Shown here: piece by piece, positions 8,159-15,775 of the stretch
How the letters are laid out: every line of letters begins with the position of its first letter
Position numbering within the stretch: the stretch's first letter is position 1
Assembly (NCBI GenBank): GCA_934621705.1
Contig: CAKTUP010000016.1
Span: 1 to 19,974, forward strand
Reading direction: 5' to 3'
DNA from: an uncultured Petrimonas sp.
GTDB taxonomy: Bacteria > Bacteroidota > Bacteroidia > Bacteroidales > Dysgonomonadaceae
DNA: 19,974 bases
The notes under the pieces: model-generated
The model's database searches: none
What the model saw: only the letters and a program-made list of their open reading frames with translations
What the model was told of the DNA's origin: nothing
Made by a program: the position numbers and the translations under genes

Positions 8159-8458
8159 AGCAACATGCCGCTCGCGCCGATTTGCAATCGGTGCGTGATT
8201 TATACCCGACACACAAATTGTGGCGCGGATGCCAACAAACAGAATGTTGAGTATAATATTGATAGGGTATAAACACGCTTACTCCGTAACGCACGCTTTG
8301 CACGGTGTCCGCCCAATAGCGGAAAAGCGCGCGAACGGGACAAGGAGAGATTATTTGGTGAGATAAAGAAACAGGCACTTGAAGAATCTCTCGAACACAA
8401 GAGAGTTTGCACTGAGAAAAAGAATAGGTCTAATATCAATAATTTATCAAAAACCCAT
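8159..8458. other. Non-coding gap with palindromic repeats
   Basis: No convincing gene lies in this stretch. CGCGCCGATT-tgc-AATCGGTGCG (8173-8195) is a 10-bp hairpin with one G-T pair and a 3-base loop. TTATACCC (8200-8207) is repeated in inverse as GGGTATAA (8265-8272). Smaller stems occur at CACA-aat-TGTG (8213-8223) and around CCGC-ccaata-GCGG near 8310. The first part is G/C-rich and unlike both AT-rich flanking genes. It could be a remnant of a mobile or REP-like element. Confidence 0.45.
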
Positions 8459-8516
8459 TTTTGTCTTTTATATTCGATAAAAATAGCATACTTTTGTCTT
8501 TTATATTCGATAAAAA
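8459..8516 (+). promoter_or_regulatory. Tandem 25-bp operator-like repeat before the ATPase gene
   Basis: Two identical 25-base copies (8459-8483 and 8492-8516) lie 33 bp apart, about three helical turns. Each begins TTTTGTC and contains TTTTAT-attcg-ATAAAA, an inverted repeat with perfect 6-bp arms. The second copy ends 8 bases before the start codon at 8525. A TACTTTTG match to the Bacteroidota -7 box (8489-8496) overlaps the second copy, although a partner TTTG at the usual distance is missing. The layout suggests control by a repressor, perhaps by the gene product, or a leader RNA site. Confidence 0.5.
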
Positions 8517-8524
8517 CCAAGCTG

Positions 8525-9781
8525 ATGGAAAAAGATGTCATTAAATTATTAATAACCGAATATCAACATCGTGTATCGGAAATCATTTTAACCCAGCGCC
8601 CTATGCACTTGGAAAAAATGTTAAATTACGTATTTGTAGGTTTGCGACGGGCCGGGAAATCTTATCTGATGTACCAACAAATACATCAACTATTGGCACA
8701 GGGACATAAAATTGATGAAATTCTTTATTTCAATTTCGAAGATGACAGACTTGTGCAACTTTCAGTTACGGATTTAAATCTTATTAAAACCTGTTATGAA
8801 GAAATGTTCGATACGCAGCCAATATTCTTTTTGGATGAAGTGCAAAATGTTCCTTATTGGGAAAAATTTGCTCGCCGCCTTGCCGATCAAGGCTATCGAG
8901 TGTATATTACAGGAAGTAATGCCAATATGCTAAGCAGCGAAATTGCTACAACCTTAGGTGGTAGATATACGATTCAAGAAGTCTTCCCCTATTCATTTTC
9001 GGAGTACCTTAACGCTGTAGGCATTAATAAAAACGATTCTAATTACTTCTATCGTTATCGGAAAGAAATACTCAAACATTTTGAAACTTATTTCCGATAC
9101 GGCGGATTACCCGAAATGTCACTTATAGCCGATAAACGTTCGTGGTTAAGTGGATTATTTCAAAAAATATTTTTAGGGGACATCGTTATGCGCTATCAGG
9201 TACGTAACGACTTTGCTTTACGTGTCTTGGTCAGAAAATTAGCGGAAAGTGTACGCCAACCTTCGTCGTTTACACGATTAGCAAATATTGTTTCCGCAAC
9301 AGGTAAAAAAATAAGCGTAGACACCGTTATCGATTATATAACCTATATGAAAGAATCTTGGTTGCTGTTTTCGTTGGAAAATTACGCTGCTAAACTAGCC
9401 GAAAAAGAATCCAATAGAAAATATTATTTTATTGATAACGGATTACTTAACCTTTTTCTGATTGACCCGCTCACTTCACTTTTAGAAAATCAAGTAGCCA
9501 TAGAACTTTATCGTCGATATGGAGATAAACTTTATTATTATCACCACAAAACGGAAGTTGATTTTTATGTGAACGAAGAAAAAATAGCCGTTCAGGCTTG
9601 TTATAGTATAAAAAATATTGAAACCCGACAAAGAGAACTGAATGCATTGGAAAATATGGCTAAACAGATTGAGATCAATAATTTCTTCATTATTACAAAA
9701 GACGAAGAAGAAACCATCAAAACAGAAGCAATAACCATTAATGTACTGCCAATATGGAAGTGGGTGCTAAATATTAATTGA
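8525..9781 (+). CDS. AAA ATPase with DUF4143 domain (AAA_14 family)
   Basis: This is a 418-residue cytoplasmic ATPase. The N-terminal AAA_14 domain has Walker A GLRRAGKS (39-46), Walker B FFLDE (101-105), a sensor-like ITGSN (128-132) and GGRY (145-148), the usual arginine region. A helical linker follows. The C-terminal DUF4143 part resembles a PD-(D/E)XK fold: ENQVAIELYRR (321-331), TEVDFYV (343-349, D346) and AVQACY (355-360). In that last motif Gln replaces the catalytic Lys expected of an active nuclease, as often happens in this family. The family is abundant in Bacteroidota and archaea and its role is unknown. The gene is AT-rich like the preceding protease gene. It carries unusual tandem repeats at its 5' end, and the Tricorn-like gene begins 46 bases after it. 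Confidence 0.9.
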   Translation: MEKDVIKLLITEYQHRVSEIILTQRPMHLEKMLNYVFVGLRRAGKSYLMYQQIHQLLAQGHKIDEILYFNFEDDRLVQLSVTDLNLIKTCYEEMFDTQPIFFLDEVQNVPYWEKFARRLADQGYRVYITGSNANMLSSEIATTLGGRYTIQEVFPYSFSEYLNAVGINKNDSNYFYRYRKEILKHFETYFRYGGLPEMSLIADKRSWLSGLFQKIFLGDIVMRYQVRNDFALRVLVRKLAESVRQPSSFTRLANIVSATGKKISVDTVIDYITYMKESWLLFSLENYAAKLAEKESNRKYYFIDNGLLNLFLIDPLTSLLENQVAIELYRRYGDKLYYYHHKTEVDFYVNEEKIAVQACYSIKNIETRQRELNALENMAKQIEINNFFIITKDEEETIKTEAITINVLPIWKWVLNIN

Positions 9782-9827
9782 GCATATCACATAGCATTGA
9801 TAAACAAAATCAAAAACAACATAAACA

Positions 9828-12800
9828 ATGAAAAAAATCCTTTCAATTTTAGCTCTCAGCCTGATACTATTCAGCGCATCAGCCAAAGACAACGCCCGCA
9901 TGTTGCGTTATCCCGACATCAACGGAAATTTAATTGCATTTGTGTATGCCGGCGATATCTGGTCGGTAAATGCCAATGGTGGCGATGCCAAACGCCTGAC
10001 TTCGCACGCGGGAATTGAACTTTTCCCAAAAATTTCTCCCGATGGAAAATGGATTGCCTTTTCGGCAGAATATTCCGGAAGCCGTCAAATCTGGGTAATG
10101 CCTGCCGAGGGTGGCACGGCACGCCAACTCACGTTTTACAATTCGCAAGGCGTGATGCCACCGCGCGGTGGTTTCGATAATGTGGTGCTCGACTGGACGC
10201 CCGACAGCAAACGGGTGCTTTTCCGTGCCAATCGCACCACATTTGGCGAGCGAAACGGAAAATATTTTACCGTGAGCCTCGACGGCGGTTTGGAAGAAGC
10301 ACTTCCCATTGTGAACGGCGGATTTGCTACGTTTTCCGACGACGGATCGCAACTCTGTTTCACGCCCGTTGACCGCGAATTTCGCACGTGGAAACGCTAC
10401 AAAGGCGGTCGCGCAACCGAATTGTGGACGTACAACCTGAAAAACAACACATCGGAACAAATCACGCGCTGGGTGGGCACCGACCAATGGCCAACGTGGC
10501 ACGGCGACGATATTTACTATGCATCCGACCAGGACACGCGCCTGAATATCTGGCGATACAACACCAAAACGAAAACGACTTCGCAAATTACCCGCCACGC
10601 CGATTTTGACGTGATGTGGCCTTCGGGACGGAACGGAAAATTAGTTTACGAAAACGGCGGTTATCTCTACGTTTTGAACACAACGACCGGAAAATCGGAT
10701 AAAATCAGCGTTTCCATTCATTTTGACAACCCCAATCTTCTGCCCTATTTCAAAAACGTGAAAGATTTTATCGGCAGTTACGCCATTTCCCCTTCGGGAA
10801 AACGTGCGCTGTTTGATGCTCGTGGCGATATTTTTTCGGTTCCGGTGGAAAATGGCGAAATCGAAAACCTGACCAACACGCAGGGCGTTCGCGAAATTTT
10901 CCCGGTTTGGTCGCCCGACGGCAAAAACATCGCTTACTATTCCGATGCCACGGGCGAATACGAAATGTATCTGCTCGAAAACAAGAAAGGCGCTCAGCCC
11001 AAACAACTTACCAAAGGTTCGAAAGCGTGGAAATACACCGCCGAATGGTCGCCAAACAGCAAGCATTTGGCGTACAGCGACCGCACGATGAAACTGTGGC
11101 TGGTGGATGCCGTTTCGGGAAAACAAACCGAAATTGACCACGCTTCGGCAGAGGAAATCCGCACGTACTCATTCTCGCCAGACGGCGACTGGGTGGCTTA
11201 CAGCAAATCTTCGAGCAATTATCAATCGGCGCTTTGGCTTTATCAAATTTCTACCGGAAAAAAACATCAGCTAACAGATGCGTCTTTTTCCGACGGTCAG
11301 CCCACGTTTAGTCGCGACGGGAAATTTTTGTTTTTCACATCAAATCGCGATTTCAATCTGGCATTCAGCAGTTTCGAGTTTGACTATTTATACAACAATG
11401 CCGGAAGAATATACGCCATTCCGCTGAAAAACGACGGCACAACGTTGACGCAATACAAAAACGATCGTGAAACGCTTGGCGAAGAAAAATCCGACACCAC
11501 CAAAACCGACAGCAAAAGCAAATCGCCTTTGAAAGTTCAGATTGATTTCGAAAATATTCAAAACCGCATCGTCGCACTTCCCGTTCAGGCAGGCGGTTAC
11601 CGCATTCTTGGCGAGGTGGACGAAGGCTTGCTTTATTCGTCAGGAAACAAAGTGATGCGTTACAATATTAAAACCGAAAAAACGGAAGAAATTCTGGACG
11701 GAGCCGGAAACGCCACGCTTACAGCCGACGGAAAATCGTTTATTTACCGCACCGGAAAAGATTTTGCGGTAGCAAAAAATCAAACCGGACAAAAAGCGGG
11801 CGCATCCAAAATTGACTTGTCAAACTTGACTATGAAAATCGACCCGCGCAAAGAATGGAACCAAATTTACGTGGATGCATTCCGCATTTTCCGCGATTAT
11901 TTCTATGTTGGAAACCTGCACGGCATGGATTGGAACGGCATTCAGAAAAAATACGGCGAAATGTTGCCCGATGTGCCGAGCCGTTTCGATTTGGACTATA
12001 TTCTCAACGAAATTGTGAGCGAAACCAACGCCGGACACGCTTACGTGGATTGGGGCGATATTGGTGGTGTAGAGCGGATTAACGGCGGATTATTGGGTGC
12101 CGAACTCGAAGCCGATTTGTCTGCCAAACGCTACAAAATCAAGAAAATTTACGCGGGCGAAAACTGGAACGAAAGCCGTCGCTCACCACTTACCGAAAGC
12201 GGTGTGAAAGTGAAAGAGGGCGATTATCTGCTCAGCATCAACGGCAAAAATCTCACTACCGACGCCAATCCGTACGAACTGCTTGAAAACCTGGGCGGAA
12301 GATACGTGGAACTGACCGTAAACAGTTCGCCGTCGGCATCGGGCGCGAAAACCTACAACGTGAAAACGATTACATCGGAACACGAACTTCGCTACTTAGA
12401 TTGGGTAAACGAACGCCGTGCGATGGTGGATAAACTTTCGGGCGGAAAAATCGGCTACATTCACGTGCCAAACACCGCCATAGAGGGCAATCGCGAACTG
12501 CATCGCGGAATGTATTCCTACAACGATAAAGACGCGCTAATCATCGACGACCGCTACAACGGAGGCGGATTTATTCCCGACCGAATGATTGATTTGCTCA
12601 ACCGCCGTACGCTGGTTTACTGGTATCAAAACGGCATTACGCAACCGATGAAATCGCCCGGAATTGCGCACGACGGCCCCAAAGCGATGCTCATCAACGG
12701 CTATTCGTCGTCGGGTGGCGATGCGTTTCCCTATTTCTTCAAGAAAACAGGCGAAGGAAAATTAATCGGAACTCGCACGTGGGGCGGATTAGTCGGCATA

Positions 12801-13073
12801 TCGGGCAATGCCCGCTTGGTTGACGGCGGATACCTTTCCGTTCCCCGTTTCGGAATTTACGACCAATCCGGCGAGTGGCTCATCGAAGGCATCGGCGTTT
12901 CGCCAGACATCGAAGTGGTTGACCGCCCCGAAGAACTCGCCAAAGGCAACGATCCCGGCATCCAAAAAGCGGTGGAAGTGCTGCTTGATGAGCTGAAACG
13001 CAATCCGCGCAAAAAAGTGGTAACACCCACACCGCCGGATAGATCGAAGTGGATTGAGGTGGAGATTAAATAG
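9828..13073 (+). CDS. Secreted Tricorn-like S41 serine protease
   Basis: This is a 1081-residue protease homologous to archaeal Tricorn, which degrades oligopeptides. Here a signal peptide (1-19, ending FSASA) points to the periplasm. Two beta-propellers built of PD40/TolB-like repeats follow (about 25-315 and 325-650); repeated SPDGKWIAFS-type strands are obvious. After the linker come the core domain with NAGHAYV (H737), a PDZ-like segment (about 745-850) and the S41 catalytic part. The nucleophile is most likely S962 in GYSSSGGD (958-965). WGGLVGI follows, and E1020 in WLIEGIGVSPD completes the expected Ser-His-Glu site. The length is normal for full Tricorn homologues. The last 13 residues (PPDRSKWIEVEIK) recur in relic form at 13792-13830. 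GC content is higher than in the two preceding genes. Confidence 0.92.
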   Translation: MKKILSILALSLILFSASAKDNARMLRYPDINGNLIAFVYAGDIWSVNANGGDAKRLTSHAGIELFPKISPDGKWIAFSAEYSGSRQIWVMPAEGGTARQLTFYNSQGVMPPRGGFDNVVLDWTPDSKRVLFRANRTTFGERNGKYFTVSLDGGLEEALPIVNGGFATFSDDGSQLCFTPVDREFRTWKRYKGGRATELWTYNLKNNTSEQITRWVGTDQWPTWHGDDIYYASDQDTRLNIWRYNTKTKTTSQITRHADFDVMWPSGRNGKLVYENGGYLYVLNTTTGKSDKISVSIHFDNPNLLPYFKNVKDFIGSYAISPSGKRALFDARGDIFSVPVENGEIENLTNTQGVREIFPVWSPDGKNIAYYSDATGEYEMYLLENKKGAQPKQLTKGSKAWKYTAEWSPNSKHLAYSDRTMKLWLVDAVSGKQTEIDHASAEEIRTYSFSPDGDWVAYSKSSSNYQSALWLYQISTGKKHQLTDASFSDGQPTFSRDGKFLFFTSNRDFNLAFSSFEFDYLYNNAGRIYAIPLKNDGTTLTQYKNDRETLGEEKSDTTKTDSKSKSPLKVQIDFENIQNRIVALPVQAGGYRILGEVDEGLLYSSGNKVMRYNIKTEKTEEILDGAGNATLTADGKSFIYRTGKDFAVAKNQTGQKAGASKIDLSNLTMKIDPRKEWNQIYVDAFRIFRDYFYVGNLHGMDWNGIQKKYGEMLPDVPSRFDLDYILNEIVSETNAGHAYVDWGDIGGVERINGGLLGAELEADLSAKRYKIKKIYAGENWNESRRSPLTESGVKVKEGDYLLSINGKNLTTDANPYELLENLGGRYVELTVNSSPSASGAKTYNVKTITSEHELRYLDWVNERRAMVDKLSGGKIGYIHVPNTAIEGNRELHRGMYSYNDKDALIIDDRYNGGGFIPDRMIDLLNRRTLVYWYQNGITQPMKSPGIAHDGPKAMLINGYSSSGGDAFPYFFKKTGEGKLIGTRTWGGLVGISGNARLVDGGYLSVPRFGIYDQSGEWLIEGIGVSPDIEVVDRPEELAKGNDPGIQKAVEVLLDELKRNPRKKVVTPTPPDRSKWIEVEIK

Positions 13074-13126
13074 ATAACACACTTCGTGTGATAGAACCTT
13101 CGGTGATAGGCGCTTCACGCGATAAC
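13073..13126. repeat. Three tandem TTC-loop mini-hairpins separated by GATAR
   Basis: Starting at the last base of the protease stop codon, GATAA/GATAG occurs at 13073, 13090, 13105 and 13121, spaced 17, 15 and 16 bases. Between successive copies lie CACAC-TTC-GTGTG, ACC-TTC-GGT and GCGC-TTC-ACGC, each a small stem with a TTC loop (the third has a mismatch). The stems differ while the loops and linkers stay the same. A protein-binding or transcript 3'-end role is possible; no T-tract follows directly. Confidence 0.6.
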
Positions 13127-13174
13127 TTTAAAAAATATGGTCTTTGAGCCATAATGCGCTTTTTTATTGGATAT

Positions 13175-13205
13175 TTTGTGTAATAAATATTTTCCGTTAA
13201 TTTTG
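13175..13205 (+). promoter_or_regulatory. Bacteroidota-type promoter for the toxin-antitoxin pair
   Basis: TTTG at 13175-13178 and TAATTTTG at 13198-13205 match the -33 TTTG and -7 TAnnTTTG boxes of the primary sigma factor of this phylum, with a 19-base spacer, which is the expected distance. Transcription would start a few bases after 13210, giving a leader of about 15 bases before the ATG at 13228. Confidence 0.65.
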
Positions 13206-13227
13206 ATATTCAGTAAACATAAAAATT

Positions 13228-13449
13228 ATGGAAGCAGTATTAGAACGTAAAATTAAACTTGTTAAAGAAATTTTAGACGATAAAACAAGCGACGGAATGT
13301 TAAACAGCCTCGAAAAACTGTATCAGCGCCTCGTTTCGAATGCTCCCTGCGCCTATTCCCAACAAGAAATGGAAGAAAGATTGACCGTTTCCGAAAAAGA
13401 TTTCGAGATGGGTAGAGGTATACCGCACGAACAGATTAAACGCAAATAA
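13228..13449 (+). CDS. Putative antitoxin of a RelE/ParE-type module
   Basis: This is a 73-residue, mostly helical and charged protein lying two bases upstream of a RelE/ParE-like toxin gene. I do not recognise its family from the sequence. The N-terminal half (about 1-36) is predicted helix (LERKIKLVKEILDDKTSDGMLNSLEKL-like), and the C-terminal half (QQEMEERLTVSEKDFEMG) looks like the extended toxin-wrapping segment of Bacteroidota antitoxins. The antitoxin call rests on gene order, size and spacing. The pair has its own promoter at 13175-13205. Antitoxins of this kind often repress their own operon, although no classical DNA-binding motif is obvious here. Confidence 0.7.
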   Translation: MEAVLERKIKLVKEILDDKTSDGMLNSLEKLYQRLVSNAPCAYSQQEMEERLTVSEKDFEMGRGIPHEQIKRK

Positions 13450-13451
13450 GT

Positions 13452-13769
13452 ATGGCTTTTTCAATAGTTTGGTCTCCCAATGCTTTGCAGGATATGGAGG
13501 AGTTGTATGATTTCTATGCTGAGAAAAATTTGAATGCAGCAGCGAGAATTCACAACCAAATTATTGATGAAGTTGTCTTATTGGAGAACAATCCAATGTT
13601 AGGAGCCTTAGAAGAAACCTTGAAACACAGAGTTAAAGCATACCGATCCTTGGTCGTTTCCAACGGGCGTTTTAAAGCATTGTATTTCATAGAAAACGAA
13701 ACAGTTTTTATATCAGGCATTTGGAGTTGTAAACAAAACCCTGAGAAAATGAAGTCAAGGTATAAATGA
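13452..13769 (+). CDS. RelE/ParE family toxin
   Basis: This 105-residue protein has the RelE/ParE fold. It begins with a strand, FSIVWSPNALQDMEELYDFY, followed by the two-helix hairpin (about 11-45, ending near LLENNPMLGALEE). The beta-sheet follows, with KAYRSLVVSNGRFKALYFIE and the C-terminal strand VFISGIWSCKQNPEKM. Family members inhibit growth by cleaving mRNA on the ribosome (RelE branch) or poisoning gyrase (ParE branch), and the sequence does not decide which. It starts 2 bases after the antitoxin stop, so the two should be translated together. The C-terminal strand (IWSCKQNP) is intact, so the toxin appears to be full length. Confidence 0.85.
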   Translation: MAFSIVWSPNALQDMEELYDFYAEKNLNAAARIHNQIIDEVVLLENNPMLGALEETLKHRVKAYRSLVVSNGRFKALYFIENETVFISGIWSCKQNPEKMKSRYK

Positions 13770-13772
13770 ATT

Positions 13773-13833
13773 AATTCTCGTAAATCGGTTGCCACCAGAT
13801 AGGTCGAGATGGATTGAAGTGGATGTGAAATAA
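13773..13833 (+). pseudogene. Relic of a Tricorn-like protease 3' end
   Basis: Codons 13792-13833 read PPDRSRWIEVDVK and stop, against PPDRSKWIEVEIK and stop at the real protease C-terminus. 32 of 42 bases agree, and the changes are mostly silent or conservative. Further upstream, 13773-13790 encodes N-S-R-K-S-V in another frame, matching N-P-R-K-K-V of the protease; an 11-base deletion between the two parts explains the frame shift. The relic begins 4 bases after the toxin stop, so the toxin-antitoxin pair lies between the functional gene end and this second, decayed end. Confidence 0.75.
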
Positions 13834-13911
13834 GGCAATGCACGAAATGAAAACTCTTTTGAGAAGAGTGTGATGTGACGACATTTTTTTATTCATGTGA
13901 ATTTTTATCCG

Positions 13912-13936
13912 TCGGACGTTTTGTAATTTTGTCCGA
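13912..13936 (+). promoter_or_regulatory. -7 box flanked by an inverted repeat, upstream of DUF418 gene
   Basis: TAATTTTG (13924-13931) matches the TAnnTTTG -7 box 16 bases before the ATG at 13948. TCGGAC (13912-13917) and GTCCGA (13931-13936) form perfect 6-bp arms around a 13-base spacer that contains the box, as expected for an operator covering a promoter. No clear TTTG -33 box is seen at the usual distance. Confidence 0.42.
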
Positions 13937-13947
13937 AAAAATAAGAA

Positions 13948-15135
13948 ATGGAACAATCTATACAAAAAACTCCCCGCATTGAAGTGGTGGATGCCCTGCG
14001 TGGTTTTGCTGTTTTAGCAATTTTGCTAGTTCACCACGCAGAGCATTTCATCTATCCCGTGTATCCTGAAAATTCTCCCGCATGGCTGCAAGCTCTCGAC
14101 CAGGGGTTGAACAGTGTGGTGTTCGCCCTTTTTGCCGGAAAAGCCTACGCCATTTTCGCATTGCTTTTCGGGCTTACGTTTTTCATTCAATACTCCAATC
14201 AACGGAAAAAGGGCAACGATTTCGGTTGGCGATTTTTGTGGCGACTGCTTTTGCTCATTGTCTTTGCTACGCTCAACGCCGTGTTTTTTCCTGCCGGAGA
14301 TGTTTTACTCCTCTTTGTGGCGGTGGGTTGGGTGTTGGTGCTCACCCGAAAATGGAGCGACAAGGCCGTTCTCGTTACCGCTTGTCTTTTTCTGCTACAA
14401 CCCATTGAGTGGTTTCATTATGTGGCGGGATTGATAAATCCGTCGCATCAGATGCCTGATTTGGGCGTGGGTGCGATGTATGCCAAAGTGGGCGAGCAAG
14501 TGAAATCGGGCGATTTCCGGGCGTTTGTTCGTTGCAATATCGGATTGGGACAGAAAGCGAGCCTGCTATGGGCGGTTGAAGCCGGACGCTTTGTGCAAAC
14601 CGGCGGGTTGTTTTTGCTGGGAGCTTACATCGGGCGAAAGCAATTGTTTCTGTCAACGGAGAAGAACTTCGCTTTTTGGACAAAAGTTCTCATTACCGCC
14701 TCCTTGCTTTTCGCCCCGTTGTTTGCGCTTAAAGAACTTGTTTCCACTCAATATCCCGCATTGAAACCCTCGCTGGGCACGGTGCTGAATATGTGGCAGA
14801 GCCTTTCGTTTACGGCGGTCATCACGGCGTCGTTCGTGTTGCTCTATCAAAGTGCACGGTTTCAAAGAGTCGTTTCCGATTTGCGTTTCTACGGCAGAAT
14901 GAGTCTTACCAATTATGTGTCACAATCGTTTATCGGCGCACTGATTTATTTTCCCATCGGGCTGAATCTTGCACCGCGCTGTGGAATCACGTTCAGCCTT
15001 CTCATCGCTGTTGTCGTGTTCTTTCTGCAAGTCGCGTTCAGCAAATGGTGGCTCTCCACACATCGGCAGGGACCGCTGGAGACGCTGTGGCATCGCTGGA
15101 CTTGGGTAGGGACGGAAAAAGAAAAGCCCGCTTAG
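13948..15135 (+). CDS. DUF418 domain-containing integral membrane protein
   Basis: This is a 395-residue polytopic protein of the YeiB/DUF418 type. The N-terminus has the family hallmark RIEVVDALRGFAVLAILLVH (11-30), followed by about eight to ten hydrophobic segments (for example 57-80, 97-113, 117-133, 140-153, 217-229, 245-261, 285-301, 325-338, 347-364). The C-terminal DUF418 region shows GRMSLTNYVSQS (316-327) and GPLETLWHRWTW (375-386), with the conserved G-P-x-E-x-L-W-R-like ending. Transport or acyl transfer has been suggested for such proteins, but no function is established. The gene has an apparent promoter with an overlapping inverted repeat and seems to be transcribed alone. Confidence 0.9.
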   Translation: MEQSIQKTPRIEVVDALRGFAVLAILLVHHAEHFIYPVYPENSPAWLQALDQGLNSVVFALFAGKAYAIFALLFGLTFFIQYSNQRKKGNDFGWRFLWRLLLLIVFATLNAVFFPAGDVLLLFVAVGWVLVLTRKWSDKAVLVTACLFLLQPIEWFHYVAGLINPSHQMPDLGVGAMYAKVGEQVKSGDFRAFVRCNIGLGQKASLLWAVEAGRFVQTGGLFLLGAYIGRKQLFLSTEKNFAFWTKVLITASLLFAPLFALKELVSTQYPALKPSLGTVLNMWQSLSFTAVITASFVLLYQSARFQRVVSDLRFYGRMSLTNYVSQSFIGALIYFPIGLNLAPRCGITFSLLIAVVVFFLQVAFSKWWLSTHRQGPLETLWHRWTWVGTEKEKPA

Positions 15136-15286
15136 CTAAAACGGATAATTTTTTGCGCATTTGTTTTCAGGTTGAAAGTGATTTGTGTTAGCTTGTTTCG
15201 AATGAGATTGAATCCTGAAAGCTGTCAGAACAACGCTTTCCTCTCTTTTAATCAGTGAGCATAATTCACCAATTGAATAATTTGGT

Positions 15287-15294
15287 TATTTTTG
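15287..15294 (+). promoter_or_regulatory. -7 box for the NUDIX gene
   Basis: TATTTTTG matches TAnnTTTG and ends 22 bases before the ATG at 15317. A good -33 TTTG at the usual distance is not apparent, so only the -7 element is supported. Confidence 0.4.
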
Positions 15295-15316
15295 TGAAAC
15301 ATAAAACACAACACAA

Positions 15317-15775
15317 ATGCCAAACGTTCGACTCACATCCATGTGCATGGTTTTAGACACAAAAACAAACAAAGTTTTGGTTCAGGACAGAGCCATCTAT
15401 TGGAAAGGGATCAGCTTTCCGGCAGGCGGAGTTGAAGACGGGGAAAGCTTCACGGAAGCCGCAATCCGCGAAGTAAAGGAAGAAACCGGACTGACAGTGT
15501 GGAACCTGAAATTTTGCGGAATTGCTCATTGGTACAACGATATAACCGGCGACCGCCACCTGGTTTTTCACTACAAAACCGGTGATTTTTCGGGTGAATT
15601 GCTCTCCGAGACAGAAGAAGGAAAAGTATTTTGGGCAGATGTCGAAAAACTACCCGATTTAAACTTGGCCGACGGATTTATCGACCGGCTGCCCATGTTT
15701 TTTGAAGAGAAAATCATCGAGAGATTTCAGGTGTGGAACGAAAACGGGTATAATCCGGATATTAAATGGTTTTAG
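15317..15775 (+). CDS. NUDIX hydrolase
   Basis: This is a 152-residue cytoplasmic hydrolase that cleaves nucleoside diphosphate-linked compounds with Mg2+. The Nudix box is complete: G37-x5-E43-x7-R51-E-V-K-E-E-T-G-L59, with E55 and E56 as metal ligands. The N-terminus (NVRLTSMCMVLDTKTNKVLVQDR) and the following strand (GISFPAGG) are typical of MutT/8-oxo-dGTP diphosphatase-like members. Residues 69-90 (IAHWYNDITGDRHLVFHY) form the middle sheet. The substrate cannot be fixed from the sequence; oxidised nucleotide sanitation is one possibility. It appears monocistronic, with a -7 box at 15287. Confidence 0.92.
   Translation: MPNVRLTSMCMVLDTKTNKVLVQDRAIYWKGISFPAGGVEDGESFTEAAIREVKEETGLTVWNLKFCGIAHWYNDITGDRHLVFHYKTGDFSGELLSETEEGKVFWADVEKLPDLNLADGFIDRLPMFFEEKIIERFQVWNENGYNPDIKWF

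Noticed and set aside
8459..8496. Complete -33/-7 promoter in the ATPase leader
   Set aside because: TACTTTTG fits a -7 box, but the nearest upstream TTTG is about 25 bases away, longer than the usual 19-21, so only the repeat itself is reported.
8200..8541. Minus-strand open frame with a repeated FIEYKRQK peptide
   Set aside because: The peptide repeat is only the translation of the two 25-bp DNA repeats upstream of the ATPase; no independent gene is supported.
13853..13890. Terminator after the relic (ACTCTT/AAGAGT stem followed by a T-run)
   Set aside because: The stem is short and weak and the T-run begins 14 bases after it, so it does not fit an intrinsic terminator.
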